A stretch of DNA of 6,369 bases from Acidimicrobiia bacterium. Lineage in GTDB: Bacteria > Actinomycetota > Acidimicrobiia > Acidimicrobiales > Ilumatobacteraceae. Position 1 is the first letter of the stretch; the number at the start of each line of letters is the position of its first letter. Positions 1 through 5,406 of the stretch are shown one piece after another. Location of the stretch: NCBI GenBank assembly GCA_013821025.1, contig JACDHN010000164.1, positions 1 to 6,369 of the forward strand, in the 5' to 3' direction. Below the pieces are notes generated by a model that did not search any database, had not been told where the DNA came from, and saw only the letters and a program-made list of their open reading frames with translations. Position numbers and translations under genes: made by a program.

Positions 1-162
1 GCTGAGCAGTGCTTGATCGCGCCCGGCCTTGAGGCGGTCGCCCAGGCGGGACGCCAGGCTGGCGATGGTTTCTTCGCCGACGTTGTGGCGGGTGCGGGCG
101 TAGTCCTTGCCGGGGTTGCCGAGCCCAACGATCAACCAGTCGAAGGGCGTGCCACGTTTCAC
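1..162 (-). CDS. pth: Peptidyl-tRNA hydrolase, N-terminal part (cut by window edge)
   Basis: Pth cleaves the ester bond of peptidyl-tRNAs released from stalled ribosomes and so recycles tRNA in the cytoplasm. The first 54 residues are visible. They contain IVGLGNPGKDY (residues 11-21) and ARTRHNVGEE (22-31), the hallmark first strand and loop of the bacterial Pth family. N16 and H26 match the substrate-binding Asn and the catalytic His (N10 and H20 in E. coli). The start is taken as GTG at 162-160, because its last bases form a GTGA overlap with the rplY stop (161-159) and the residues after it fit the family N-terminus after a short VKRGTPFDW lead. No clear Shine-Dalgarno precedes it, so translational coupling to rplY is likely. 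rplY-pth is a common bacterial gene pair. The remaining two thirds of the gene lie beyond base 1, so intactness cannot be judged. The identification itself is secure. Confidence 0.95.
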   Translation of the reverse strand, partial: MKRGTPFDWLIVGLGNPGKDYARTRHNVGEETIASLASRLGDRLKAGRDQALLS

Positions 163-887
163 CCGCGGCCAGAGGAGTCGGCGTCGCCGCCGCCTTCTGC
201 ACCTTCGGCGCCGGTGCCGGCGGCACCTTCCTCGCCCTCGGCACCTTCCTCGCCCTCGGCACCTTCCTCGCCCTCGGTACCCTCTTCACCCTCGACCGCT
301 TCTTCGACGGCGTCGCTCTCGAGCTCCTCGGCGCGGATGAAGAGCACCGTGACGAGCGCCACGTCGGGGTCGGCGGTGGCGATGACGCCGTCAGGCAGCT
401 CGATGTCGGAGAGGTGGATGACCGTGTCCATCTCCATGCGGCTGACGTCGATGACGATCTCATCGGGGATGTTGCGCGGTGTGGTGACCACTTCGAGGTG
501 GTCCATCGCCGGGTCGACGAGGCCGTTCTGCGAGAGCACGGCCACGGCCTCGCCCTCGAGACGGATCGGCACGTTGACCGTGATCTCCTCGGTCAGGTTG
601 ATCTGGATGAAGTCGACGTGGCTGACGAGACGCTTCACTGGATGGCGCTGCAGCTCCTTGACGATGGCCGGGTAGACGGTGCCGTCGACGCTGAGGTCGA
701 GCACGGTGTTCAGACCGGCAGAGCCCGACAGCGCGGAGCGGAGCTCGCGGCGCCCGATCGAGATCGTCAGGGGGTCCATCCCATGTCCGTACAGCACCGC
801 CGGGATCTCGTCAGCGGCGCGCAGGCGCCGGGACGCTGGGCTACCGGTCTGGCGGCCGGACTTGGCGAGCAACACGGTCTCGGACAT
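159..887 (-). CDS. rplY: 50S ribosomal protein L25, long CTC/TL5 type with acidic repeat tail
   Basis: This protein (bL25) binds 5S rRNA in the large ribosomal subunit. At 242 residues it is the long CTC/TL5 form. An N-terminal L25 domain (about residues 5-93) includes SRRLRAADEIPAVLYGHG (19-36) and ELQRHPVKRLVSHVDFIQI (78-96). The TL5 C-terminal beta domain follows (about 97-188, with NVPIRLEGEA at 105-114 and a PRNIPDEIVIDVS stretch at 138-149). Residues from about 187 onward form an unstructured acidic Glu/Gly/Ala tail built on the six-residue unit EGEEGA. Acidic tails are common on actinobacterial L25, but this one is encoded by near-perfect 18-bp DNA repeats. The ATG at 887 is preceded by a TAGCGT promoter-like box 8 bases upstream rather than a good Shine-Dalgarno. 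It lies 44 bases after prs and overlaps pth by 4 bases. Confidence 0.95.
   Translation of the reverse strand: MSETVLLAKSGRQTGSPASRRLRAADEIPAVLYGHGMDPLTISIGRRELRSALSGSAGLNTVLDLSVDGTVYPAIVKELQRHPVKRLVSHVDFIQINLTEEITVNVPIRLEGEAVAVLSQNGLVDPAMDHLEVVTTPRNIPDEIVIDVSRMEMDTVIHLSDIELPDGVIATADPDVALVTVLFIRAEELESDAVEEAVEGEEGTEGEEGAEGEEGAEGEEGAAGTGAEGAEGGGDADSSGRG
199..294. repeat. 18-bp tandem repeat encoding the L25 acidic tail
   Basis: The plus-strand unit GCACCTTCCTCGCCCTCG occurs three times without mismatch (223-240, 241-258, 259-276). A diverged fourth unit follows at 277-294 (GTACCCTCTTCACCCTCG), and a partial match begins at 199. On the minus strand each unit encodes EGEEGA within the C-terminal tail of rplY. 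Because the period is a multiple of three, gain or loss of a unit keeps the frame. Confidence 0.9.
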
Positions 888-894
888 GGCCTGT

Positions 895-905
895 CACGCT
901 ACCGG
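895..905 (-). promoter_or_regulatory. Putative -10-type box CCGGTAGCGTG before rplY
   Basis: In the 44-base prs-rplY gap the minus strand reads CCGGTAGCGTG, ending 7 bases before the rplY ATG. It contains TAGCGT, which fits the TANNNT pattern of actinobacterial -10 elements, at a distance that would give a leaderless or nearly leaderless mRNA. The same 11 bases precede the bS22 gene at 3177-3187. No convincing -35 element is visible. This may be an internal promoter that lets rplY-pth be expressed separately from glmU-prs. Confidence 0.4.
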
Positions 906-931
906 CGTGGTCGATCCATCCCGACGCCTGC

Positions 932-1921
932 TCAGACGAGATTCTCGCCGTGGAAGATCTCGCTCACGCTGGTGTCGTCGAACACTGCGGACAGCGCTTC
1001 GGCGATCAGCGGGGCCACCGACAGCACCTCGATCTTGGGCAGCTGCTTATCGGCCGGGAGCGGCAATGTGTTCGTCAGCACGACGCGCTCGATCGGGGCG
1101 TTCTTCAATCGGTCGACGGCCGGGCCCGACAACACGCCATGGGTGGCCATGGCCCACACCTCGGTGGCACCACGCTCGATCAGCAGGTCGGCGGCCGACG
1201 TGATGGTGCCGGCGGTGTCGATCATGTCGTCGGTCAGCACGCACAGCCGGCCGTCGACATCGCCGAGCACCTCGGAGGCCTCGGCGACGTTGGTCGTGCC
1301 TTTTGGGCGGCGCTTGTAGATGAAAGCCAGATCGGCGCCGCAGTCGTCGAGGTGCTGGGCCATGCGCTGGGCCACCTTGATGCGGCCGGCGTCGGGCGAC
1401 ACGATGACTGGGGCCTTGGCCTCGCGGCGCAGGTAGTCCTCGAGCACCGGCATCGCCGTGAGGTGGTCGACGGGGCCCTCGAAGAAACCCTGGATCTGGC
1501 CAGAGTGCAGATCGATCGAGATCATCCGCTTGGCGCCAGCCGCCTTGAACAGGTCGGCCACGAGACGTGCCGTGATCGGCTCGCGGCCCTCGGCCTTGCG
1601 GTCCTGGCGGGCGTACCCGTAAAACGGGCACACGGCCGTGATGCGCTTGGCCGACGCTCGGTAGGCGGCATCGATCATGATCAACTGCTCCATGATCGAG
1701 TCGTTGATCGAATGATCGTCCGTGCCGTAGTGGCTCTGGATGATGAAGACGTCACAGCCGCGCACGCTCTCGCCGAAACGAGGGCGGATCTCGCCGTTGG
1801 CGAACTCGACGATGTTCGGGTTACCGAGCTCGAGATCGAGGTGACCGGCAACCTCGTCGGCCAACTCGAGGTGGGTGGTTCCCGAGTAGAGCGCCAGGCG
1901 TTTCGTGGTGACCTTCTCCAT
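932..1921 (-). CDS. prs: Ribose-phosphate pyrophosphokinase (PRPP synthase), class I
   Basis: The enzyme transfers pyrophosphate from ATP to ribose 5-phosphate, giving PRPP for purine, pyrimidine, histidine, tryptophan and NAD synthesis. The 329 residues are close to the usual 310-330. FANGEIRPRFGESVRG spans 40-55. The ATP-binding YGYARQDRK stretch is at 101-109, and the PRPP synthase signature DLHSGQIQGFF is at 137-147. The catalytic flexible loop with KRRP is at 203-206, and the PRPP loop DDMIDTAGT is at 231-239. All key elements are present, so activity is expected. The ATG at 1921 lies 2 bases after the glmU stop (TAGCCATG), and a GGAAGG about 12 bases upstream inside glmU may serve as a weak ribosome site. 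Adjacent glmU-prs is widespread in bacteria. In actinobacteria PRPP also feeds arabinan precursors, but nothing here shows that use. Confidence 0.97.
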   Translation of the reverse strand: MEKVTTKRLALYSGTTHLELADEVAGHLDLELGNPNIVEFANGEIRPRFGESVRGCDVFIIQSHYGTDDHSINDSIMEQLIMIDAAYRASAKRITAVCPFYGYARQDRKAEGREPITARLVADLFKAAGAKRMISIDLHSGQIQGFFEGPVDHLTAMPVLEDYLRREAKAPVIVSPDAGRIKVAQRMAQHLDDCGADLAFIYKRRPKGTTNVAEASEVLGDVDGRLCVLTDDMIDTAGTITSAADLLIERGATEVWAMATHGVLSGPAVDRLKNAPIERVVLTNTLPLPADKQLPKIEVLSVAPLIAEALSAVFDDTSVSEIFHGENLV

Positions 1922-1923
1922 GG

Positions 1924-3027
1924 CTAGGCGTCGCCTTCCGGATCGTCGATCCCCGCAGTGTAGAACGCCCCTGTCACGGTGCCGTGGGGCACGTGCGTCC
2001 CGCTGCCAAGCCAGGCGAACGGCCCGACGTCGGTGTCGTCACCGATCTCGGCGTCGCGTCCGACGGTGTTGGCAACGATCGCCCGTTCGCCGACGACCGA
2101 GTCGGTGAGGCGGGTCTGGGGCCCGATCCTGCTCCCGTTGCCGATGATGGTCGATCCTTCGAGGATGGTGCCGGGGTACAGCGTGACGTCCTGGCCGAGC
2201 TGGACGTTGACGTCGACGAACGTCTGACGTGGATCCAGCATGGTGACGCCCGCCAGCAACCAGCGCCGGTTCGTACGCGACCGCAGTTCTCGCTCTGCCA
2301 GCGCCAGCTGCCAGCGATCGTTGACTCCCTGGATCTCGGCCTCCGGCGCTTCGACGCAGCCGATGCGGTGACCCATCTCGCCGAGCGCGCCAATGACGTC
2401 GGTGAGGTAGTACTCGCCCTGGCTGTTGTGAGGTGAGATGTGGCGTAGCGCCGGCCCCAGCAGGTCGCGACGGAAGGCGTAAATGCTGGTGTTGACCTCC
2501 AGGATGTCGAGCTCGTCGTCGTCCGCGTCGCGGTGCTCGACGATGCGCAGCACTCGACCATCGCCGGCACGCACGATGCGGCCGTACCCCGTGGGGTCGG
2601 CGAGCACGCTGCACAGCATCGAGGCGGCGTTGCCGTCGGCCACGTGGTCGTTGACGAGTGCCCGCAACGTGGCCGGCTGCAGGAGTGGCGCATCGCCCGG
2701 CAGGATCACAACTGTCGACTCGTCATCGAGGTCGTCGCCGGGCAAGGCGCCGAGACCGGTGAGCGCTGCATCGCCGGTGCCGCGCTGATCGAACTGTTCG
2801 GCGAACACGACGTTGGCCCATGCCGGCGCTGACTCCTGGACGTGCTTGGTGACCTGCTCGGCCCCTTCACCGACGACGACGACGGTGCGTTCGGGGTTGA
2901 GATCGATGAGTGACCAGATGGCGTGCAGCACCAGCGGGCGACCGCAGATGTAGTGCAGCGGCTTGGGCCGGTTGGAGCGCATCCGAGTGCCCTGGCCGGC
3001 GGCGAGGACGACGGCTGAGACGCTCAT
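1924..3027 (-). CDS. glmU: GlmU-type N-acetylglucosamine-1-phosphate uridyltransferase lacking most of the acetyltransferase domain
   Basis: GlmU normally catalyses two steps to UDP-GlcNAc: acetylation of GlcN-1-P, then uridylation. The N-terminal nucleotidyltransferase is complete. LAAGQGTRMR is at 8-17 with K22, RGTGDAAL at 82-89, and LPGDAPLL at 109-116 with metal ligand D112. GYGRIVR is at 147-153, EHRDA at 164-168, EVNTSIY at 177-183, SQGEYYLTDVI at 202-212, and QGVNDR at 233-238 with N236. A left-handed beta-helix begins at about residue 263 but stops after four or five coils. The family's PFARLRPG, which carries an essential Arg, here reads PFAWLGSG (336-343), and the protein ends at 367 instead of about 450-495. 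The acetyl-CoA site, Lys/Tyr/Asn catalytic residues and C-terminal arm are absent. The prs start is 2 bases away, so no missing piece can follow. I infer that it is a uridyltransferase only. The ATG at 3027 lies 25 bases after tRNA-Gln, with no good Shine-Dalgarno. Confidence 0.9.
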   Translation of the reverse strand: MSVSAVVLAAGQGTRMRSNRPKPLHYICGRPLVLHAIWSLIDLNPERTVVVVGEGAEQVTKHVQESAPAWANVVFAEQFDQRGTGDAALTGLGALPGDDLDDESTVVILPGDAPLLQPATLRALVNDHVADGNAASMLCSVLADPTGYGRIVRAGDGRVLRIVEHRDADDDELDILEVNTSIYAFRRDLLGPALRHISPHNSQGEYYLTDVIGALGEMGHRIGCVEAPEAEIQGVNDRWQLALAERELRSRTNRRWLLAGVTMLDPRQTFVDVNVQLGQDVTLYPGTILEGSTIIGNGSRIGPQTRLTDSVVGERAIVANTVGRDAEIGDDTDVGPFAWLGSGTHVPHGTVTGAFYTAGIDDPEGDA

Positions 3028-3052
3028 CGAGGACCGCAGTGGTTCGTGATCA

Positions 3053-3127
3053 TGGCTCCGGGGAGAGGAATCGAACCCCTATTCACGGGACCAAAACCCG
3101 TTGTCCTACCACTTGAACGACCCCGGA
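3053..3127 (-). tRNA. tRNA-Gln (anticodon UUG)
   Basis: The minus strand folds as a full cloverleaf. The acceptor stem is TCCGGGG/CCCCGGA, the D stem GTTC/GGAC, and the anticodon stem ACGGG/CCCGT with loop TTTTGGT (anticodon TTG). The variable loop has 4 bases, and the T arm is AGGGG-TTCGATT-CCTCT. The U1-A72 pair and discriminator G73 match known glutamine identity elements. The 3' CCA is encoded (3055-3053). The mature tRNA is 75 nt including CCA. It lies 25 bases before glmU on the same strand without a terminator, so co-transcription with glmU is likely. Confidence 0.96.
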
Positions 3128-3141
3128 ACGGCGTCTGGCCA

Positions 3142-3147
3142 ACGGTA
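3142..3147 (-). promoter_or_regulatory. Possible -10 element for tRNA-Gln
   Basis: On the minus strand TACCGT (TANNNT pattern) lies 14 bases before the mature 5' end of the tRNA. This would put transcription start a few bases ahead of the RNase P cleavage site. No clear -35 is seen. The call is weak and based on position and a four-base-degenerate pattern. Confidence 0.25.
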
Positions 3148-3176
3148 GCGCCTCACCCGTGGAACGAAGTGTTTGC

Positions 3177-3187
3177 CCGGTAGCGTG
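3177..3187 (+). promoter_or_regulatory. Putative -10-type box CCGGTAGCGTG before the bS22 gene
   Basis: The 11 bases are identical to those before rplY on the other strand (895-905) and end 8 bases before the ATG at 3196. TAGCGT fits a TANNNT -10. With no Shine-Dalgarno in the leader, a leaderless or very short-leader transcript is plausible. No convincing -35 is seen. Confidence 0.4.
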
Positions 3188-3195
3188 CGACCCTC

Positions 3196-3288
3196 ATGGG
3201 TTCGCTCGTCAAGAAGCGCCGTAAGCGCATGCGCAAGAAGAAGCACAAGAAGCTGCTTCGCCGCACGCGTCACCAGCGCCGCAAATAG
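3196..3288 (+). CDS. Small basic ribosomal protein bS22 (AURKAIP1/COX24 domain)
   Basis: This is a 30-residue, extremely basic protein, MGSLVKKRRKRMRKKKHKKL followed by LRRTRHQRRK. It matches the actinobacterial AURKAIP1/COX24-domain family. In mycobacteria that protein is bS22, bound to the 30S subunit near the decoding region. The family's usual form is about 30-33 residues, starting MGSxxKKRRKRM and ending near TRxQRRK, so this copy looks complete, although it lacks the few extra residues some homologues have. The ATG at 3196 is set by the conserved MGS start. No Shine-Dalgarno is visible in the short leader. It is the only plus-strand gene here, diverging from tRNA-Gln (68 bases) and converging on ispE (11 bases between stops). 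It is easily missed by gene callers. Confidence 0.93.
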   Translation: MGSLVKKRRKRMRKKKHKKLLRRTRHQRRK

Positions 3289-3299
3289 ATCGCTTCACG

Positions 3300-4037
3300 T
3301 CATGTCCCGGTTGAGGCCGGGATCACCGTTGCGCCCTCGTCGACCAGTTCGGCGAGGGCGTCATCGCGTGTCCCTTCCACCCACCACGTCGCCCCGCTGC
3401 CGGCAAGTGCCGGCTGCGCGCCCGTCATTTCGGCGATGCGGTCGCGCCAGTACCTGAGGCGTGGTTCCACGACGACGGCTGCTGGCTCGAGGTCGTTTGG
3501 TCCGGCGAAGCGCGGGCCGCCCAACTCGTCCCAGGCCCTGTACACCGCTGGGGTGGACACCCGCAGCGGTGGTACGACGAGCGTGAGGTCCCGGGTGACG
3601 AGTTCCAGCGGGCGCACTACCTCGCCGATGCCGGTCACCCGGGCCCTGCCCCCGACGAGGCAGAATGGCACATCGGCGCCGAGCATCGCGGCGAGATCGA
3701 GGTCGGTGATCCCGGCCCAGCGCAGGATCGCGGCGGCGTCGCTGGATCCTCCACCGAGCCCGCCTCCGGATGGGATGCGCTTTGTCAGGTGGACGGCCGC
3801 CTGCCTGCCCACGTGGCGCAGAGCACGCATGACGAGGTTGGAAGCACCCTTCGGCACCGCCCGTGCGTACGGACCGTCGACGGTGAGCCCGGTGCCGGTG
3901 TCGTCGATCCGTAGCTCGTCGGCGAGATCGAGCGTGATCATCTCGGCATCGATCAGGTGGAAGCCGTCGTCGCGCACGCCGTTGACGCGCAACGAGAGTG
4001 TGAGCTTGGCGGGCGCCGCCACCGTGACGATGCTCAC
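3300..4037 (-). CDS. ispE: 4-diphosphocytidyl-2-C-methyl-D-erythritol kinase
   Basis: IspE phosphorylates CDP-methylerythritol with ATP in the non-mevalonate (MEP) isoprenoid pathway. The protein is a GHMP kinase of 245 residues from the chosen start. APAKLTLSL is at 8-16 with K11, GFHLIDAEM at 25-33, and the ATP loop IPSGGGLGGGSSDAA at 88-102. LGADVPFCLVGG is at 119-130, where D122 matches the catalytic Asp. NDLEPA is at 181-186 and the GHMP C-terminal GSGAT at 213-217. It is shorter than the usual 280-310, partly because the stretch between the ATP loop and GADVPF (103-119) lacks roughly 12 residues compared with E. coli. All catalytic elements are kept. The start is GTG at 4037, which makes a GTGA overlap with the rsmA stop and puts APAK at the usual distance. 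An in-frame GTG at 4067 would add 10 residues (SPDRRARRQ-like) and overlap rsmA by 34 bases, which seems less likely. Confidence 0.93.
   Translation of the reverse strand: MSIVTVAAPAKLTLSLRVNGVRDDGFHLIDAEMITLDLADELRIDDTGTGLTVDGPYARAVPKGASNLVMRALRHVGRQAAVHLTKRIPSGGGLGGGSSDAAAILRWAGITDLDLAAMLGADVPFCLVGGRARVTGIGEVVRPLELVTRDLTLVVPPLRVSTPAVYRAWDELGGPRFAGPNDLEPAAVVVEPRLRYWRDRIAEMTGAQPALAGSGATWWVEGTRDDALAELVDEGATVIPASTGT
3305..3322. terminator. Weak hairpin between convergent bS22 and ispE ends
   Basis: TCCCGG (3305-3310) and CCGGGA (3317-3322) form a perfect 6-bp stem with a 6-base loop. It begins 17 bases after the bS22 stop and lies within the last codons of ispE. There is no T-run on either strand, so it does not meet the usual intrinsic terminator pattern. 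It is listed as the only candidate termination structure for the bS22 transcript. Confidence 0.2.
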
Positions 4038-4852
4038 CTGGCGGCGAGCTCGGCGGTCAGGCGACACCAGGCGGTGACGTCGAGCTCTTCGGGGCGTGAC
4101 TCCGGGGACACGCCGGCGTCGGCGAACTGCGAAGGTGACACGATGCCGACGAGCGAGCGGCGCAGCATCTTGCGTCGCTGGCCGAAGGCCTTGCGCACGA
4201 GCGCGAAGAGGGCGGACCGGTCGATGTCGGGATCAGGCGGCGACCGGCGTTCGATCTCCACCAACGCAGACTCCACGTTCGGGCGCGGCACGAACACTGC
4301 CGCCGGCACGTGGCCGACGATGCGGGCGGAGGCCCAGTAGGCGATCTTGACGCTGACCGCACCGTACGCAGGTGCCCGCGGTGTGGCGACGAATCGTTCG
4401 GCCACCTCTCGCTGAACCATCACGACGAGGCGTCGCACACGGGGGACGTGGTCGAGCACGTCGCACACGAGCGGCGTGGCCAAGTTGTAAGGGAGGTTGG
4501 CAACGATGGTCCACGTGTCCGGGCCGACCAGCTCATCCCAGTCGATCGTCATGGCGTCGGCCTCGACCACGGTGACGTTGGTCCTTGCGTCCACGACCTC
4601 TCGCAGGATCGGCGCCAGATGCCGGTCGATCTCGACGGCCGTGACCGAGGCGCCGGTGTCGGCGAGCGCCAGGGTCAGCGAGCCGAGGCCGGCCCCGATC
4701 TCGATCACGCGGTCACCCTCGCCGATCCCGGCCAGCCGGGCGACGCGGCGCACGGTGTTGGGGTCGGCAACGAAGTTCTGGCCGAGGTCACGGCGGGGGA
4801 GCCGCTGGTGAGCGTCGAGCAACCGGCGGATGTCGGCCGGCGAGTGGGTCAA
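4034..4852 (-). CDS. rsmA: 16S rRNA (adenine(1518)-N6/adenine(1519)-N6)-dimethyltransferase
   Basis: RsmA (KsgA) dimethylates two adjacent adenines in helix 45 of 16S rRNA during small-subunit assembly, using S-adenosylmethionine. The 272 residues match the family length. RDLGQNFVADP (21-31) is the N-terminal hallmark, and VIEIGAGLGSLT (49-60) is SAM motif I. AVEID (72-76) is the acidic ribose contact, and EADAM (97-101) the adenine contact. NLPYN (119-123) is the catalytic motif IV. VFVPRPNVESALV (186-198) and RKAFGQRRKMLRRSL (220-234) complete the rRNA-binding part. The start is TTG at 4852, which overlaps the previous stop as TTGA, and no ATG or GTG lies nearby. The GTGA at its other end couples ispE. 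Loss of this enzyme gives kasugamycin resistance in other bacteria. Confidence 0.96.
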   Translation of the reverse strand: MTHSPADIRRLLDAHQRLPRRDLGQNFVADPNTVRRVARLAGIGEGDRVIEIGAGLGSLTLALADTGASVTAVEIDRHLAPILREVVDARTNVTVVEADAMTIDWDELVGPDTWTIVANLPYNLATPLVCDVLDHVPRVRRLVVMVQREVAERFVATPRAPAYGAVSVKIAYWASARIVGHVPAAVFVPRPNVESALVEIERRSPPDPDIDRSALFALVRKAFGQRRKMLRRSLVGIVSPSQFADAGVSPESRPEELDVTAWCRLTAELAAR

Positions 4853-5406
4853 CGCCGGATCTCGACGGGTACCGGAGCGTCGCTGACGTCGGCGATCTGC
4901 AGATACGCCGACCGCTCCAGCACGATCATGCCCGGTTCGGGTTCGATGATCCCTGACCCGGACACGACCGTGCAGTCTGTCGACCGGTTGTTGTTCACGT
5001 TCGTGACGGTGAGCACCGTTTCGATCTCACCGGGTCCGCCAACGCACAGCCCAGCGTCGGTGAAGTTGCTACTGAACGTGGCCTGGGCACTCACGACCTC
5101 GCCCTCCTCCGCCGCCGGCACGGCGACGTCGACGACGATGTCGGGCTGCTCGGTGCCATCTCCCGACAAGTAGATGCTCTCGTCGAGAGCCATTGGATCG
5201 TCTGTCACGGGCGACGAGGCATCGTTCTCCGTCGGCGGCGTCGATTCGACAGGAGGAGCCGTGGTGTCCGCCACCGTGTCAGTGCTGGCGTTGCTCTCGC
5301 TGCCGTCGCCGCTCTCGCGGTTCAACAGCCACACCGTCGGCAGGGCGACGAGTGTGAGCAAGCAGGCGAACGTGACGCGCCGGCGATCTCTGATCTCAGG
5401 GTTCAG
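4849..5406 (-). CDS. Membrane-anchored protein with degenerate RlpA/3D-like double-psi beta-barrel domain, at the rpfB position
   Basis: No named gene is recognised. From the proposed CTG start the product has 185 residues. It has a basic N-region (RDRRR, 6-10), one hydrophobic segment (about 11-28) acting as signal anchor, and a Ser/Thr/Asp/Pro-rich extracellular linker (about 31-90). A C-terminal domain (about 100-185) follows. That domain reads like an RlpA-type double-psi barrel: an AxFSS strand, a Cys (121), TVLTVTNVNNNRSTDC (130-145), then MIVLERSAYLQIAD (160-173) and VPVEIR (179-184). In exported actinobacterial relatives a Cys pair and VTVTNxxNGRS occur likewise, but NDRGP follows. 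Here that stretch is VSGSG (148-152), so the catalytic Asp is missing. C121 and C145 may form a disulfide. The location between tatD and rsmA is that of rpfB or yabE. The CTG at 5406-5404 has GGAG 6 bases upstream, whereas the TTG at 5361 lacks a Shine-Dalgarno and would begin inside the hydrophobic segment. It overlaps tatD by 11 bases. Confidence 0.7.
   Translation of the reverse strand: MNPEIRDRRRVTFACLLTLVALPTVWLLNRESGDGSESNASTDTVADTTAPPVESTPPTENDASSPVTDDPMALDESIYLSGDGTEQPDIVVDVAVPAAEEGEVVSAQATFSSNFTDAGLCVGGPGEIETVLTVTNVNNNRSTDCTVVSGSGIIEPEPGMIVLERSAYLQIADVSDAPVPVEIRR

Noticed and set aside
199..294. CRISPR-like array
   Set aside because: Units are contiguous 18-bp repeats with no spacers and lie in the coding frame of rplY.
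13..675. 220-codon plus-strand frame with Pro/Ser repeats
   Set aside because: The repeats are the complement of the L25 acidic-tail repeats. The minus-strand rplY and pth explain the sequence.
414..1319. 301-codon open frame on the plus strand
   Set aside because: It spans the antisense of both rplY and prs and changes composition where the real genes change. No domain is seen.
950..1927. 325-codon open frame on the plus strand
   Set aside because: It is antisense to prs, which has every PRPP synthase motif. Its product is His/Asp/Gly/Val-rich with no recognisable domain, typical of GC-rich antisense frames.
1924..2100. Frameshift as the cause of the short GlmU
   Set aside because: Shifted frames give no acetyltransferase-like sequence, and prs starts 2 bases after the stop, so there is no DNA left to encode the missing part here.
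4037..4067. ispE start at GTG 4067
   Set aside because: It would add 10 basic residues not typical of IspE and a 34-base overlap. GTG 4037 gives the GTGA overlap seen at other junctions.
4310..5173. 287-codon open frame on the plus strand
   Set aside because: It lies opposite rsmA and the barrel gene, has shadow-type composition, and has no motif or ribosome site.
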